This document shows, piece after piece, positions 16,487 to 26,300 of a stretch of DNA of 30,620 bases. The notes under the pieces were generated by a model that searched no databases, was not told where the DNA came from, and saw only the letters and a list, made by a program, of their open reading frames with translations. The stretch is from positions 1 to 30,620 of the forward strand of contig CAYOJF010000063.1 in assembly GCA_964404215.1 (NCBI GenBank), written 5' to 3'. Position 1 is the first letter of the stretch. Every line of letters begins with the position of its first letter. The translations under genes and the position numbers were made by a program. The DNA is from Aureispira sp964404215. Its GTDB lineage: Bacteria; Bacteroidota; Bacteroidia; Chitinophagales; Saprospiraceae.

Positions 16487-16542
16487 TTTATATTTAGTTT
16501 TTTTTGTTTTGGTTGAATAGCCTTAAAATACTTTTGCGAGGA

Positions 16543-17091
16543 CTAAGAAATTCCCAATTTACTGGTCCATTCATCAATTTTAGCTTGCATAGTAGCTATA
16601 TTTTCCTTCATTTTACTTTTCTGTACTTCTGTCAATTTTTTGCCTTTTTTAGTAGCAGTAGACTCTTCTGTTGTAGAGGAAGCTACATCTGATGTCTCTT
16701 CTGCCCCACTAAGTTTGAATTTCAATTGGAAATTAGTCTCAAAAAAAGCACCTGCTCTAGTAGACAAGACTTCAGCACCCATTCCACCTTTTTTCTGCAT
16801 AGCATTCATTTCTTTAGCCTTACCATCATAATCAAGACTAATGAGTGTTACTTTTTTGAGTACATGTAATTTTTCAGCTTTGATTTTCTTGAATACATTA
16901 ATTGCTTCAGGCATTTTCTTGAATGGAACAATAATAAATTCTGCTTTTTTACTCGCCTTATTCATCTTTAGGTCAGTAAAACAAATTGCTGCACTTGCTT
17001 TCTTCAGTGCCGCAGGCTTACAATACTGCTTCATATACTTTGGTATATTAAGCTCCTGTAGTTCTTTTACGTCAAATTCTTCCTTTGCCAT
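16543..17091 (-). CDS. Unknown cytoplasmic protein paired with the hydrolase gene
   Basis: A 182-aa Lys-rich protein, not recognised. No signal peptide or membrane segment is seen. Residues of about 1-125 look like a compact alpha/beta domain (KASAAICFTDLKMNKASKK, AEFIIVPFKKM, HVLKKVTLISLDYDGK). A Ser/Thr/Glu-rich linker (about 128-147) leads to a charged C-terminal helix (about 150-182) that could form a coiled coil. It is the first gene of the leftward unit, 56 bp ahead of the peptidoglycan hydrolase with no terminator between them. Co-expression suggests a linked role such as chaperone, adaptor or immunity-like partner, but nothing in the sequence decides between them. Confidence 0.6.
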   Translation of the reverse strand: MAKEEFDVKELQELNIPKYMKQYCKPAALKKASAAICFTDLKMNKASKKAEFIIVPFKKMPEAINVFKKIKAEKLHVLKKVTLISLDYDGKAKEMNAMQKKGGMGAEVLSTRAGAFFETNFQLKFKLSGAEETSDVASSTTEESTATKKGKKLTEVQKSKMKENIATMQAKIDEWTSKLGIS

Positions 17092-17394
17092 TATTTAGTT
17101 GTTTTTATTTAGCGGTTAATGTTTCCGAGTATACCAGTCATACTTAAATTTTCTTCGCCTGTTGGCTAAAATTTCTACCTTAAATATGCTGCCCAAGGAA
17201 ATTAAAGGGGTAATATAGGGATTTTTAATAAAAAAAGCAAACAGAATTCTTTTTATAAGCAATGAAGATTGTTTTTTTTCTACAAAACTCTCCTACCAAT
17301 TTTCTAATCATGGAACTCAATCCCCTTCATCTTTGTACATACTGTATTTAACTGCTAGTCTTTTTTAGAAAAAGATCATCAATTATTTATCAAA
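17092..17394. other. Divergent intergenic region
   Basis: 303 bp between divergent genes should hold promoters for both the hydrolase unit and the kinase/Thg1-like unit. I see only weak, two-mismatch approximations to the Bacteroidota promoter. There are no inverted repeats of note and no credible small gene. Confidence 0.6.
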
Positions 17395-17847
17395 ATGGAA
17401 GGCATTATTTTTATGGGTGTACAAGGTAGTGGCAAATCAACCTTCTACCAACGTAATTTCTTTAACTCTCACTTCAGAATTAGTTTAGACTTATTTGGCA
17501 CTCGCAACAAAGAACAACACTTTTTGAACAAATGTCTTGAGTTGCATCAACGCCTAGTAATTGATAATACTAATCCTACTAAGGCAGATAGGGCTCGCTA
17601 TATTCAACAGTTCCAAAAAGCTAAATTTAGTCCAGTTGGATATATATTTCATAGCACTGTAGAGGAAGCACTCCTTCGCAACGAAAAGCGAAAGGGCAAA
17701 CAACGTGTACCTGATATTGCTATTCGAGCAACCTACAGCAAATTTGAATACCCGTCATTAGAGGAAGGATTTGAAAAACTATATTTTATCCGATTAGTTG
17801 ATAATGATTTTGTAATAGAAAAATGGAAATCCAATAATGAAATTTAA
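17395..17847 (+). CDS. Polynucleotide-kinase-like P-loop protein
   Basis: A complete 150-aa kinase domain. Walker A is GVQGSGKST (residues 8-16). Further motifs are typical of the PNKP/T4-Pnk-type 5'-kinase group: ISLDLFGTRNK, VIDNTNPTKADRARYI, an Arg-rich lid (LRNEKRKGKQR), and VPDIAIRATYSKFEYPSLEEGF, which closely resembles the C-terminal end of the PNKP kinase domain. The family transfers phosphate from ATP to 5'-OH polynucleotide ends; no phosphatase or ligase domain is fused here. The stop codon overlaps the start of the Thg1-like gene by 11 bp, so the two are translationally linked. DNA versus RNA substrate is undecided, but the partner argues for RNA. Confidence 0.8.
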   Translation: MEGIIFMGVQGSGKSTFYQRNFFNSHFRISLDLFGTRNKEQHFLNKCLELHQRLVIDNTNPTKADRARYIQQFQKAKFSPVGYIFHSTVEEALLRNEKRKGKQRVPDIAIRATYSKFEYPSLEEGFEKLYFIRLVDNDFVIEKWKSNNEI

Positions 17848-18589
17848 TGATTTAGATAAAAGGATGCGACAGTACGAAACCATACAAGATTACTGCGTCC
17901 TTCCTAAAATATATATGGTTGCTCGAATTGACGGGCGAAACTTTACGACACTAACGAAAGAAACCTATTCTTTTGAAGCTCCTTTTGATGAGCGATTCAG
18001 AGACTACATGGTCGCTACGACAGCTCACTTAATGGAATGTGGATTCAAGGTAGTTTATGGCTATACCGAAAGTGATGAAATTTCACTATTATTTGCACAG
18101 GATGATAAAACTTTTGGGCGTAAATTACGCAAGTATAATTCCATTTTGGCAGGAGAAGCTAGTGCTAAATTTTCTTTACAACTACAAGATTTAGCTGCTT
18201 TTGACTGTCGCATTTCGCAACTACCAACCAAAGAAGATGTGATAGATTATTTTCGTTGGCGAAACGAAGATGCCTTCAGGAACGCCCTCAATGCACACTG
18301 CTATTGGAGCCTTCGCAAACAAGGCAAAGACTATAAAATAGCCACTCAGACATTACAAGGTATGTCTGTAGCAGCCAAAAATGAATTACTATTTCAGAAT
18401 GGCATCAACTTTAATGATCTGCCCAACTGGCAAAAACGAGGTGTAGGGCTTTATTGGGAAGATTATCAAAAAGAAGGCATCAATCCAAAAACAACTGAAA
18501 AGGTCTATAGCACTCGTCAACGCATTCGCATTGATTATGATTTGCCTATGAAAGACAAGTACAGTGAATTTATTAGTCGTTTTTTGTAA
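17837..18589 (+). CDS. Thg1-like 3'-5' nucleotidyltransferase
   Basis: A complete 250-aa Thg1-family protein. The metal-binding carboxylates are seen in RIDGRNF (Asp 32) and TESDEISLLF (Asp 80, Glu 81), matching D29, D76 and E77 of human Thg1. The DERFRDYM and LAGEASAKFS segments are also typical. Eukaryotic Thg1 adds G-1 to tRNA-His. Bacterial Thg1-like proteins instead repair 5'-truncated tRNAs by templated 3'-5' addition, and bacteria encode G-1 in the tRNA-His gene, so repair is the likelier role here. The gene overlaps the kinase gene by 11 bp. A kinase restoring a 5' phosphate followed by 3'-5' extension would be a coherent pathway (inference). Confidence 0.9.
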   Translation: MKFNDLDKRMRQYETIQDYCVLPKIYMVARIDGRNFTTLTKETYSFEAPFDERFRDYMVATTAHLMECGFKVVYGYTESDEISLLFAQDDKTFGRKLRKYNSILAGEASAKFSLQLQDLAAFDCRISQLPTKEDVIDYFRWRNEDAFRNALNAHCYWSLRKQGKDYKIATQTLQGMSVAAKNELLFQNGINFNDLPNWQKRGVGLYWEDYQKEGINPKTTEKVYSTRQRIRIDYDLPMKDKYSEFISRFL

Positions 18590-18596
18590 AAATTGC

Positions 18597-18636
18597 GTAG
18601 CCATTAATACCATTGATTAATGGTATTAATGGCTAC
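18597..18636. terminator. Long inverted repeat, probable end of kinase/Thg1 transcript
   Basis: An 18-bp perfect stem (18597-18614 with 18619-18636) with a GATT loop starts 7 bp past the Thg1-like stop. The T-rich tail is on the minus-strand side only, and the + strand side lacks a T-run. It may work as a 3' stabiliser or a weak terminator. Confidence 0.55.
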
Positions 18637-18654
18637 TAATTAACACCTATAATA

Positions 18655-19230
18655 ATGAGACGATTCCTATATACTATTATACCATTCCTTTTTCCCTTTT
18701 ATTTAGGAATAGTTTTATTAACTAAAATCTCACTCGTAGGTTTTTGGACAGATATTGTAGCGTCTTTATCATTTTCGACACTAACAATATGGTTTCTATT
18801 CCATGACCATTCAGAAAATTCTTGGTATACTAGGATAACCAAAACGGTTAATAGTGTTTGTGTGTTCATTGTGTTAGGGATTTCAAGTCTTTATTCGTTA
18901 AATCCATTTTCTTATGATACACTAAAAATGCGGAGTTTTTATTTCCAGTCTGTCAATGAAAGACTATTCAATGCTTACTTCAAACCTGTTGGATCTTATT
19001 CTGGGGGTTATGGTAATTTTTGGATTACTGAAACCCCAAAATATTTCCCATTGATAGAATGGCAAATTTATCAAGATAGAGCAGTGCAACATGATTTCAA
19101 TAATGATATGTTTGAAGATCAACCAGTAGACAACAATGAAGTTGTTCGTTACTATATCAAAGAAAAAGTAATTGCCCCACCGAAATCAAAAAAAACAATC
19201 TATATTTATAGACCTCAATTTAAGTTTTAA
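18655..19230 (+). CDS. Unknown membrane protein
   Basis: A 191-aa protein not assigned to a family. Three hydrophobic segments lie at about residues 5-25 (LYTIIPFLFPFYLGIVLL), 33-50 and 68-86 (SVCVFIVLGISSLYSLN). A polar C-terminal half of about 105 residues is rich in Tyr and Phe (NERLFNAYFKPVGSYSGGYG, EWQIYQDRAVQHDFNND). The topology suggests a C-terminal domain exposed on one face of the inner membrane. It precedes the M48 peptidase gene by 38 bp, so the two may be co-transcribed. Confidence 0.6.
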   Translation: MRRFLYTIIPFLFPFYLGIVLLTKISLVGFWTDIVASLSFSTLTIWFLFHDHSENSWYTRITKTVNSVCVFIVLGISSLYSLNPFSYDTLKMRSFYFQSVNERLFNAYFKPVGSYSGGYGNFWITETPKYFPLIEWQIYQDRAVQHDFNNDMFEDQPVDNNEVVRYYIKEKVIAPPKSKKTIYIYRPQFKF

Positions 19231-19268
19231 AGTTTATCAAACCACTCCAAATTAAACCCTTTCTACAC

Positions 19269-21335
19269 ATGAAAAAAAACAGTGTGGAGCTATCTCCTCA
19301 ATTCAGACAACAAGCAACTAAAGCTGTTGCTGCTATCATTCTATTTTTAATCACTTACCTCCTCATTTTAGGACTTGCAGTTGGTCTGACAATTACTTCT
19401 GTTTATCTAGGGATTGCCCTAATGACCAATGTCATTAGCATCTTTACTATTGGGATAGGACTTGGCTTATGTAGTTTTGGAATTTTAATCCTCATTTTTT
19501 TAGTCAAATTTCTATTCAAAACAAATACTGTAGATCGTAGCCACTTGATAGAAATCACCAAAAGTGAAGAGCCTGCTCTTTTTAATATGATTGAAGAAGT
19601 TGCACGAGACGTAGGTACTAGTGCTCCCAAAAAGGTTTATCTCTCTGCTGATGTAAATGCTTCTGTTTTTTACAATTCTAGTTTCTGGAGTATGTTTTTC
19701 CCTATTCGCAAAAACCTACAAGTTGGATTAGGACTTATCAATGTTACTTCAAATGAAGAGTTGAAAGCCATATTAGCCCACGAATTTGGCCATTTTTCCC
19801 AAAAGACAATGAAGGTCGGTAGTTATGTTTATAATGTTAACCATGTTATTCATAATATGCTACATGATAATGATGGATATGACCATATCATACAAGGTTG
19901 GGCTGAAATCAGTGGTTTCTTTGCCATCTTTGCATCACTTGCTATTTACATTATCCGTGCTATTCAATGGATACTGATTAAAGTCTATGCTGTTGTCAAT
20001 AAAAGCTATATGGCTCTATCTAGGGAAATGGAATTTCAAGCCGATGAAATTGCGGCTCATGTTACAGGATATATTCCGCTCAAAGAATCTTTATTACGGT
20101 TAGACATTGCTCAGTATTCTTTCAATAATTTATTGGAGTATTACGATGGTAAAATTTCAGACAAAATTATTAGTGCCAATATTTATCCTGAACATGGTTT
20201 TATTATGAATTTTTTAGCAAAAGAAAGTCAAATTGAACTACAAAATAACCTACCTAACATTTTACCCAAACATCTCCAACAGTTTGATAAATCTAAGCTA
20301 GAAATAAAGGATCAATGGGCCTCTCACCCAAGCACTATCGATCGAATTGCTCGTCTAGAACAAACTGGACTAGACCAGACACCTCCCGCTTTTCAATCTG
20401 CCCATACATTACTTCAAGATAGTCTAGCTCGACAGAGACAGTTTACTGAAAAAATATTTAGTGCTGTTTCCTTCGAAATATCTCCAAAAGCTCAATCCTT
20501 CTCAGATTTTAGTCAAGACTACAAGCAAGAATATTTGGCGTTTAGATTTGATAGTAGATATGCTGATTATTATGACAATAAAGAGCCATTAAAACTAGAC
20601 ATAGAGCGGCTATTAACTGCCTCTACTACCTATACCCTAACAGATTTATTTAATACAGAAAAAACAAACTTAGTCTATGAGTCCATTGCTCTACAAAAAG
20701 ACTTGATAACCATAAAACAAATCGCAAAAAAAGAAATTCCTATTAAAACATTTGATTATGATGGCATCAAATACAATCGAAAGCAAAGTAATCACTTAAC
20801 TCCTATTCTTACACAGAAAATAGAAGCTATTCAACAACTATTGCAAGAACATGACGAGCATATTTTCCTCTTTTTCATACAATTGGAACGGCAACATCAT
20901 AAAATCCCTTTACTCCAAAAAATGTATCAAGAGTTCCAGTCAGAAAGCACGATTGAGAAAGAACGAAAAAATGCTTTCATAGAGGTAGAGTCTCGGACGG
21001 AATTCATTGGTCAAAACTTAGAATTGTATGAAATAGAAAATAAATTCAAGGTGCTAATCCCAAAAGAAAATGCTTGGAAAAAACAGATAAAAGGATTGTT
21101 GGAAGAACCACTCCTTCAAGAATCCATTACCCCTGAGATTAGAGAAGGTTTTGAAAAATACTTAGCGGAACAACTCCAGTATATAGGCAAAACACGTTAT
21201 TACGAAAACAATCTACAAATTCTATTTGGAGCATTGCATGCTTTTTCTTTCTTAATGGGGCGTTTACATTTTCTAAAAAAGAAAGCACTGCTTGATTACC
21301 AAATCAGCTTACTAGAAATTCCTTCTACACAATAA
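19269..21335 (+). CDS. M48 family membrane zinc metallopeptidase
   Basis: A 688-aa protein. Two membrane segments (about 18-50 and 55-83) precede an M48 peptidase domain with HEFGH at 171-175. The third zinc ligand lies in the EFQADE segment (residues 255-260), and a further hydrophobic helix is at about 214-240. The region from about 330 to 688 is a large mostly helical C-terminal domain not seen in HtpX or Ste24 and without a motif I recognise. HtpX-type members degrade misfolded membrane proteins; a similar quality-control role is only inferred. It follows the unknown membrane protein by 38 bp and precedes the GH73 lipoprotein by 54 bp on the same strand. Confidence 0.85.
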   Translation: MKKNSVELSPQFRQQATKAVAAIILFLITYLLILGLAVGLTITSVYLGIALMTNVISIFTIGIGLGLCSFGILILIFLVKFLFKTNTVDRSHLIEITKSEEPALFNMIEEVARDVGTSAPKKVYLSADVNASVFYNSSFWSMFFPIRKNLQVGLGLINVTSNEELKAILAHEFGHFSQKTMKVGSYVYNVNHVIHNMLHDNDGYDHIIQGWAEISGFFAIFASLAIYIIRAIQWILIKVYAVVNKSYMALSREMEFQADEIAAHVTGYIPLKESLLRLDIAQYSFNNLLEYYDGKISDKIISANIYPEHGFIMNFLAKESQIELQNNLPNILPKHLQQFDKSKLEIKDQWASHPSTIDRIARLEQTGLDQTPPAFQSAHTLLQDSLARQRQFTEKIFSAVSFEISPKAQSFSDFSQDYKQEYLAFRFDSRYADYYDNKEPLKLDIERLLTASTTYTLTDLFNTEKTNLVYESIALQKDLITIKQIAKKEIPIKTFDYDGIKYNRKQSNHLTPILTQKIEAIQQLLQEHDEHIFLFFIQLERQHHKIPLLQKMYQEFQSESTIEKERKNAFIEVESRTEFIGQNLELYEIENKFKVLIPKENAWKKQIKGLLEEPLLQESITPEIREGFEKYLAEQLQYIGKTRYYENNLQILFGALHAFSFLMGRLHFLKKKALLDYQISLLEIPSTQ

Positions 21336-21389
21336 TATGTTATATTTGGGGGTTTAAAACAGTATTCATTTAACGAAACCAAATCAACT

Positions 21390-21980
21390 ATGTTGAAATC
21401 ATTATTAGCATTTTGTTTATTAGTGGTATTCACTGCCTCTTGTTCGATGTTGTCCAGCACGAGTACTTCTACCACTACCCGAACGAGTCCTCCTAGTACA
21501 CCAGCTCCCGCAGGAGATGTCTCTGCTGTTGCTCGTTTCAAAATCACAGGACCTTCTAATGCTGTTGCTTATGTTGAAAAATATAAATATATTGCTATAT
21601 CAGAAAGTAAGCGTACTGGTATTCCTGCTAGTATCAAACTCGCTCAAGGGATATTAGAATCTGGCTATGGTAGTAGTACATTGGCCAATAAAGCCAACAA
21701 TCACTTCGGTATCAAATGTGGTAGCGGCTGGTCTGGCAAGACAACACAGTATAAAGGAAGTTGTTATCGAGTGTTCAAAAGTGGCGAAGACGCCTACAGA
21801 GAACATTCCAATTTCCTGGTCAATGGAAGTCGCTATGATAGTCTATTCAAACTAAAACGCAATGATTACAAAGGTTGGGCTAGAGGCTTGCGTCAAGCAG
21901 GCTATGCTACGAGTCCATCTTATCCTAGTAAAGTAATTGAATTGATAGAACGTTATAAACTTCAAAACTACGATAAGTAA
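21390..21980 (+). CDS. GH73 glucosaminidase-domain lipoprotein
   Basis: A 196-aa protein with a lipoprotein signal (MLKSLLAFCLLVVFTASC; Cys 18) and a Ser/Thr/Pro-rich linker to about residue 42. An FlgJ/LytG-type N-acetylglucosaminidase domain runs from about 58 to 196. Diagnostic features are IPASIKLAQGILESGYGSS (likely catalytic Glu 90), NNHFGIKC and the closing YKGWARGLRQAGYAT segment. It would cleave GlcNAc-MurNAc bonds in the periplasm. The domain is complete and of usual length. A good terminator follows at 22009-22046. Confidence 0.9.
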   Translation: MLKSLLAFCLLVVFTASCSMLSSTSTSTTTRTSPPSTPAPAGDVSAVARFKITGPSNAVAYVEKYKYIAISESKRTGIPASIKLAQGILESGYGSSTLANKANNHFGIKCGSGWSGKTTQYKGSCYRVFKSGEDAYREHSNFLVNGSRYDSLFKLKRNDYKGWARGLRQAGYATSPSYPSKVIELIERYKLQNYDK

Positions 21981-22008
21981 CGAAATTTCTATCTATACTA
22001 CTTTTTAT

Positions 22009-22046
22009 AAGCTACTTTTTCCACTCTGGAATAGGTAGCTTTTTTT
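22009..22046 (+). terminator. Terminator after the GH73 gene
   Basis: AAGCTAC (22009-22015) pairs with GTAGCTT (22035-22041) and runs into seven T (22040-22046). It separates the GH73 gene from the RND operon. Confidence 0.75.
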
Positions 22047-22172
22047 ATTTAACTACTCCTACTTTCCATTGATAGAATTAAGTTAACCTTTGGTAGAAAA
22101 GCTCCCCATTAGATAAACTTATTCTAATTAAAATCGTCTATCATTGCAGAAACTTAAAAAACATACTCAAAA

Positions 22173-23309
22173 ATGAACAAAGTACTTAGAAAAGCAAGTA
22201 TTGTTATTGGTATCATTATACTAATTGGAGGTATTTACCTCAGTAATCAAATAGGAAAAGGTGCTACCAAAGAGCAAAAAAAGCCTGTAGCCCAAAAAGA
22301 AAAAACTGCTCCTAAGAACTATGCCTACACCCTCAATGCTCTCAACAAATCGGTTGGATCAGAAGTTATCATCAGTGGCAAAGTCATTGCTCGTCAGAAA
22401 GTAGACCTTTATTCGGAAGTAACTGGACAACTCATCAAAGCAGGAAAAGAATTCAGAGAAGGAATCTACTTCAAAGAAGGAAACCTACTTCTTACAATAG
22501 ATGATACAGAGGCTAAGTATGATTTACGTGCTGCTAAGAGTCAGTTGTATAGCAGTATTGTGATGATGCTACCTGATTTGGAGAATGACTATAATGATAA
22601 TTTTACTGCTTGGAAAAACTACATTGATAACTTTGATATAGACGCTCCTATCCAAGCACTCCCAAAGGCAAAAAGTAGTCGCGAAAAACTCTATGTCGCA
22701 GTCAAGCAAATAGAAAATCAATACATTAATATCAAAAAACAGGAATACCGTCTCACCAAATATAAAATTGCGGCTCCTTTCTCTGGAGTACTATCTGATG
22801 CCATGACTTATGAAGGAGCATTAGTTCGTTCAGGTCAAAAATTAGGTACACTAACCCATGCTTCTCGTTACGAAGTAGAAGCCACTGTTTCTCTTTATGA
22901 TGTTCAGTTTTTTAGGGTAGGAAATCGCGTCTCACTCTACTCAGAAGCAACTGACGATACTTGGCAAGGTACAATTGCTCGCTTTGGAAAAAGTATTGAT
23001 GAACAGACACAAACCCAAAAAGTATTCATTACTGTCAACAGTGCTAAACTCAATGAAGGTATGCTCCTAAATGGCAAAATCAATACTAAAACTATTGACA
23101 ATGTAGTCAAAATCCCTCGTAACCTACTAGTCGACAATAAAGCGATCTATGTGATTGAAAACAACAAACTCCAACTTCAAGAAGTCAATGTGATCAAAAC
23201 AGCCGTCAATGATATGTATATCCGTGGTATTTCGGACGGTACCCCCATATTAGCACAACCTATCTTAGGAGCCTTCGAAGGTATGAAAGTAGATATTATC
23301 GAAAACTAA
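22173..23309 (+). CDS. RND efflux periplasmic adaptor (MFP/HlyD family)
   Basis: A 378-aa protein with an N-terminal membrane anchor (about residues 9-25). There is no lipobox. A first barrel-sandwich half (SEVTGQLIKAGKEFREGIYFKEGNLLLTID, about 84-113), a helical hairpin (about 115-190) and the second half (YKIAAPFSGVLSDAMTYEGALVRSGQKLG, about 196-225) follow. Beta-barrel and membrane-proximal domains complete it. It bridges the inner-membrane pump and the TolC channel. It is the first gene of a three-gene operon: the pump starts 61 bp later and TolC follows. No dedicated regulator is adjacent, and no convincing promoter is seen upstream. Confidence 0.92.
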   Translation: MNKVLRKASIVIGIIILIGGIYLSNQIGKGATKEQKKPVAQKEKTAPKNYAYTLNALNKSVGSEVIISGKVIARQKVDLYSEVTGQLIKAGKEFREGIYFKEGNLLLTIDDTEAKYDLRAAKSQLYSSIVMMLPDLENDYNDNFTAWKNYIDNFDIDAPIQALPKAKSSREKLYVAVKQIENQYINIKKQEYRLTKYKIAAPFSGVLSDAMTYEGALVRSGQKLGTLTHASRYEVEATVSLYDVQFFRVGNRVSLYSEATDDTWQGTIARFGKSIDEQTQTQKVFITVNSAKLNEGMLLNGKINTKTIDNVVKIPRNLLVDNKAIYVIENNKLQLQEVNVIKTAVNDMYIRGISDGTPILAQPILGAFEGMKVDIIEN

Positions 23310-23370
23310 GTTCTTCTTCTTTAGTAGACCAGATTATTAGCCACTTCCTTTACGTAGTCCATATATCATA

Positions 23371-26300
23371 ATGAAAAAAGCAATTCAGTATTTTATCAAA
23401 TATCATATTTCAGCAGATGTACTTATCTTGCTGATTGCCATACTCGGAATCGTTTCCGCTATCAATATTCAACGTAGTCAATTTCCCAGAGCTCCTAGTA
23501 GAAATATTATGGTAGAAACCACCTATATTGGTGCATCTCCCTCAGAAGTAGAAAAAGGAATTACCATCAAAATAGAAGAAGAAATTGATGGGCTAGAAGG
23601 AATCAAAAAAGTGACTTCTACCTCTAGTGAAAACCTATCTGCTGTCAATATCGAAATTTTCTCTAATTATCTAGTAGATGATGTAATTATTGATGTCAAA
23701 AATGCGATTGACCGAGTCAATACTTTCCCTGATAATGCAGAAACGCCCATCATATACAAACAAGAACGCATTGACGATGCCGCTACCATAATGATTAGTG
23801 GCGATGTTGACCTATTAACGCTAAAGCAGTTTACAGAAAAAGCAGAAAAACAACTGCTTGCCAAAAAAGAAATTTCAAAAGTAGAGTTGAGTGGCTATCC
23901 AGAGCAAGAGATAGAAATTGCCATCAATGAAGAGGCCCTTACCACCTATAATTTAACGTTTGAACAATTAGCTCAAGCAGTACAAGGAAGTAATGTAGAA
24001 ATGACGGGAGGTACCCTCGAGATGGGTAACATGAAAGCAACTGTCCGTGCTGAAAATAAAGAATACTATGCCCAGCAACTGGAAAACATCATTGTCAAAA
24101 CAGGGGCAAATGGTGCTAATGTACTCCTTAAAGATGTAGCAACACTACAAAACCAATGGGAAGATGTACCACTTAGAGAATACTACGATGGTAAGCCTGC
24201 TACCAAAATAAAAGTACTCAGCAGACTTAGTGAAGATATTATTACTACGGCAGATGCCTCCAAAAAATTCATTGAAGAGTTTAATGATGAAAACAAAGTC
24301 GTACAAGCCTACTTACTGAAAGACGGTAGTATTGGAATACAACAAAGAACAGATTTATTGGTAGAAAATGGATTAATTGGATTTGTCTTAGTCTTTATAC
24401 TACTAGGATTATTCCTCAAGCCTCGTATTGCTTTTTGGGTCGCTCTAAGTATCCCTATCTCTATAGCAGGTATGTTCTTTATCATGTCTATGACGAGTTT
24501 CAATATCAATATGCTTTCTCTCTTTGGGCTAATTTTGGTCATTGGGATATTAGTAGATGATGGAGTAGTCATTGCTGAGAATATTTTTCAAAAATACGAA
24601 CAAGGACTCCCTCCTCAGAAAGCAGCTATTGAAGGAGTGATGGAAGTACTTCCTTCTGTCGTATCCGCTGTTATTACTACTTGCTGGTTCTTTTTACTAT
24701 TCTTCTTAATCGAAGGAAGATTAGGAGACTTCATGTCTAGTGCAGCCTTTGTAGTGATTACTACCCTTGCTTTTTCGTTGATAGAAGGATTTTTTATCCT
24801 GCCCGCTCATATTGCTCATTCCAAAGACTTAAAAGCTGGCAATACCAATCCTAATATTATGGAACGTAGTACTACTGCTTTTTTCAATTTCTTAAAAGAA
24901 AGTATCTATGCTCCTATTTTAAGATTCTGTCTCGCTAATCGTACTATTGCCCTATCCATAGGAGTAGTTGCTCTCTTCTTATCGGTCAATTTCGTAAAAG
25001 GTGGTTATGTCAAAGTAACTTTCTTTCCTAATATTGCACGAGATGAAGTAGTGATTGATCTGAAATTACCCGCAGGTACCAACGAAATAAAGACCAATGC
25101 TATTCTCGAAAGAATTGAAGGAGTTGCTAGAGAAGTCAATAAAGAGTTTTCGGCTCAAAGAACAGACTCTTTGCAAGTCATTCGTTCTATTGCTAGGAGT
25201 ATTAGCCGTAGTTCCAATCAAGGTAGTTTATTGATTTCATTACTAGATGGAGAAACTCGTAACTTAGAAAGTTCTATTGTAGCGAATGCGATCAAAGAAA
25301 GAGTAGGGGAAGTCTATGAAGCGGAAAGCCTCAACTATGGTCAAAAATCTATTTTTGGAGCCGCTATACAAGTTGGTTTAGTCGGAGATAACATGGACAA
25401 TCTTATTGCCGCTAAGGATGAAATCAAAGCTGCTCTAGTAGCAGACAAACGCTTGAAAAACATTTCAGATAACGACCAACAAGGCGGCTTAGAGTTTAAT
25501 CTTGAACTACTTCCTAAAGCAAACGCTTTGGGAGTTGACCTAAGAACTGTTATTCGTCAAATTCGTCAAGGATACTTTGGCTATGAAGTCCAGCGACTAC
25601 AACGTGGTACAGATGAAGTAAAAGTCTGGCTTCGTTATACCAATCGAGAGCGAGAATCTTTTGAAAGTTTGCTCAATATGAAAATACGAGTGAACAACAA
25701 TAACTATCCACTTAAAGAACTCGTTCGACTACAACCTCAGAAATCATCGCTACAAATTGCTCACCTTAATAGTCGAGCAAAAATGGAAGTCAGTGCCGAT
25801 ATCAATGAATCCATGACCAGTGCTACGCCTACTGAAGTATTCAATGAATTTAGAGATAATGTCATCCCTCCTATTCTGAGCAAGTACAGTGGTGTAGATG
25901 TAGTCTACGAGGGTCAAAGCGAAAGTGCTGGAGACACTATCAACTCTATGATTCGTTGGTTACCTATTATTTTGCTGCTTGTATTCTTCACAGTAGTATT
26001 GACATTCCGATCATTTTTGCAAGCACTAGTCGTTATTCTGTTGATTCCATTCTCTTTTATCGGTGTAGTGGCAGGACACTGGATACATGGTATCCCAATT
26101 AGTATTCTGTCCTTATTCGGAATATTAGCCGTAGCAGGAGTGGTTATCAATGATAGTCTAGTACTAGTCAGTACCATGAATCGATTCCTCAAAGAAGGGA
26201 TGCCCTTCAAAGAGGCCGTTCTCGAAGCCAGTATTTCTCGTTTTCGCCCCATCATACTGACCTCTGTGACTACAGTTGCAGGTCTGATGCCTATTGTTTT

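Noticed and set aside
17837..18589. Canonical tRNA-His guanylyltransferase role for the Thg1-like protein
   Set aside because: Bacteria generally encode G-1 in the tRNA-His gene, so 5'-end repair is more likely. The name is kept general.
22048..22172. Possible promoter of the RND operon (TTTG with TAAACTTA 21 bp later)
   Set aside because: Two mismatches in the -7 box and unusual spacing; not strong enough to annotate.
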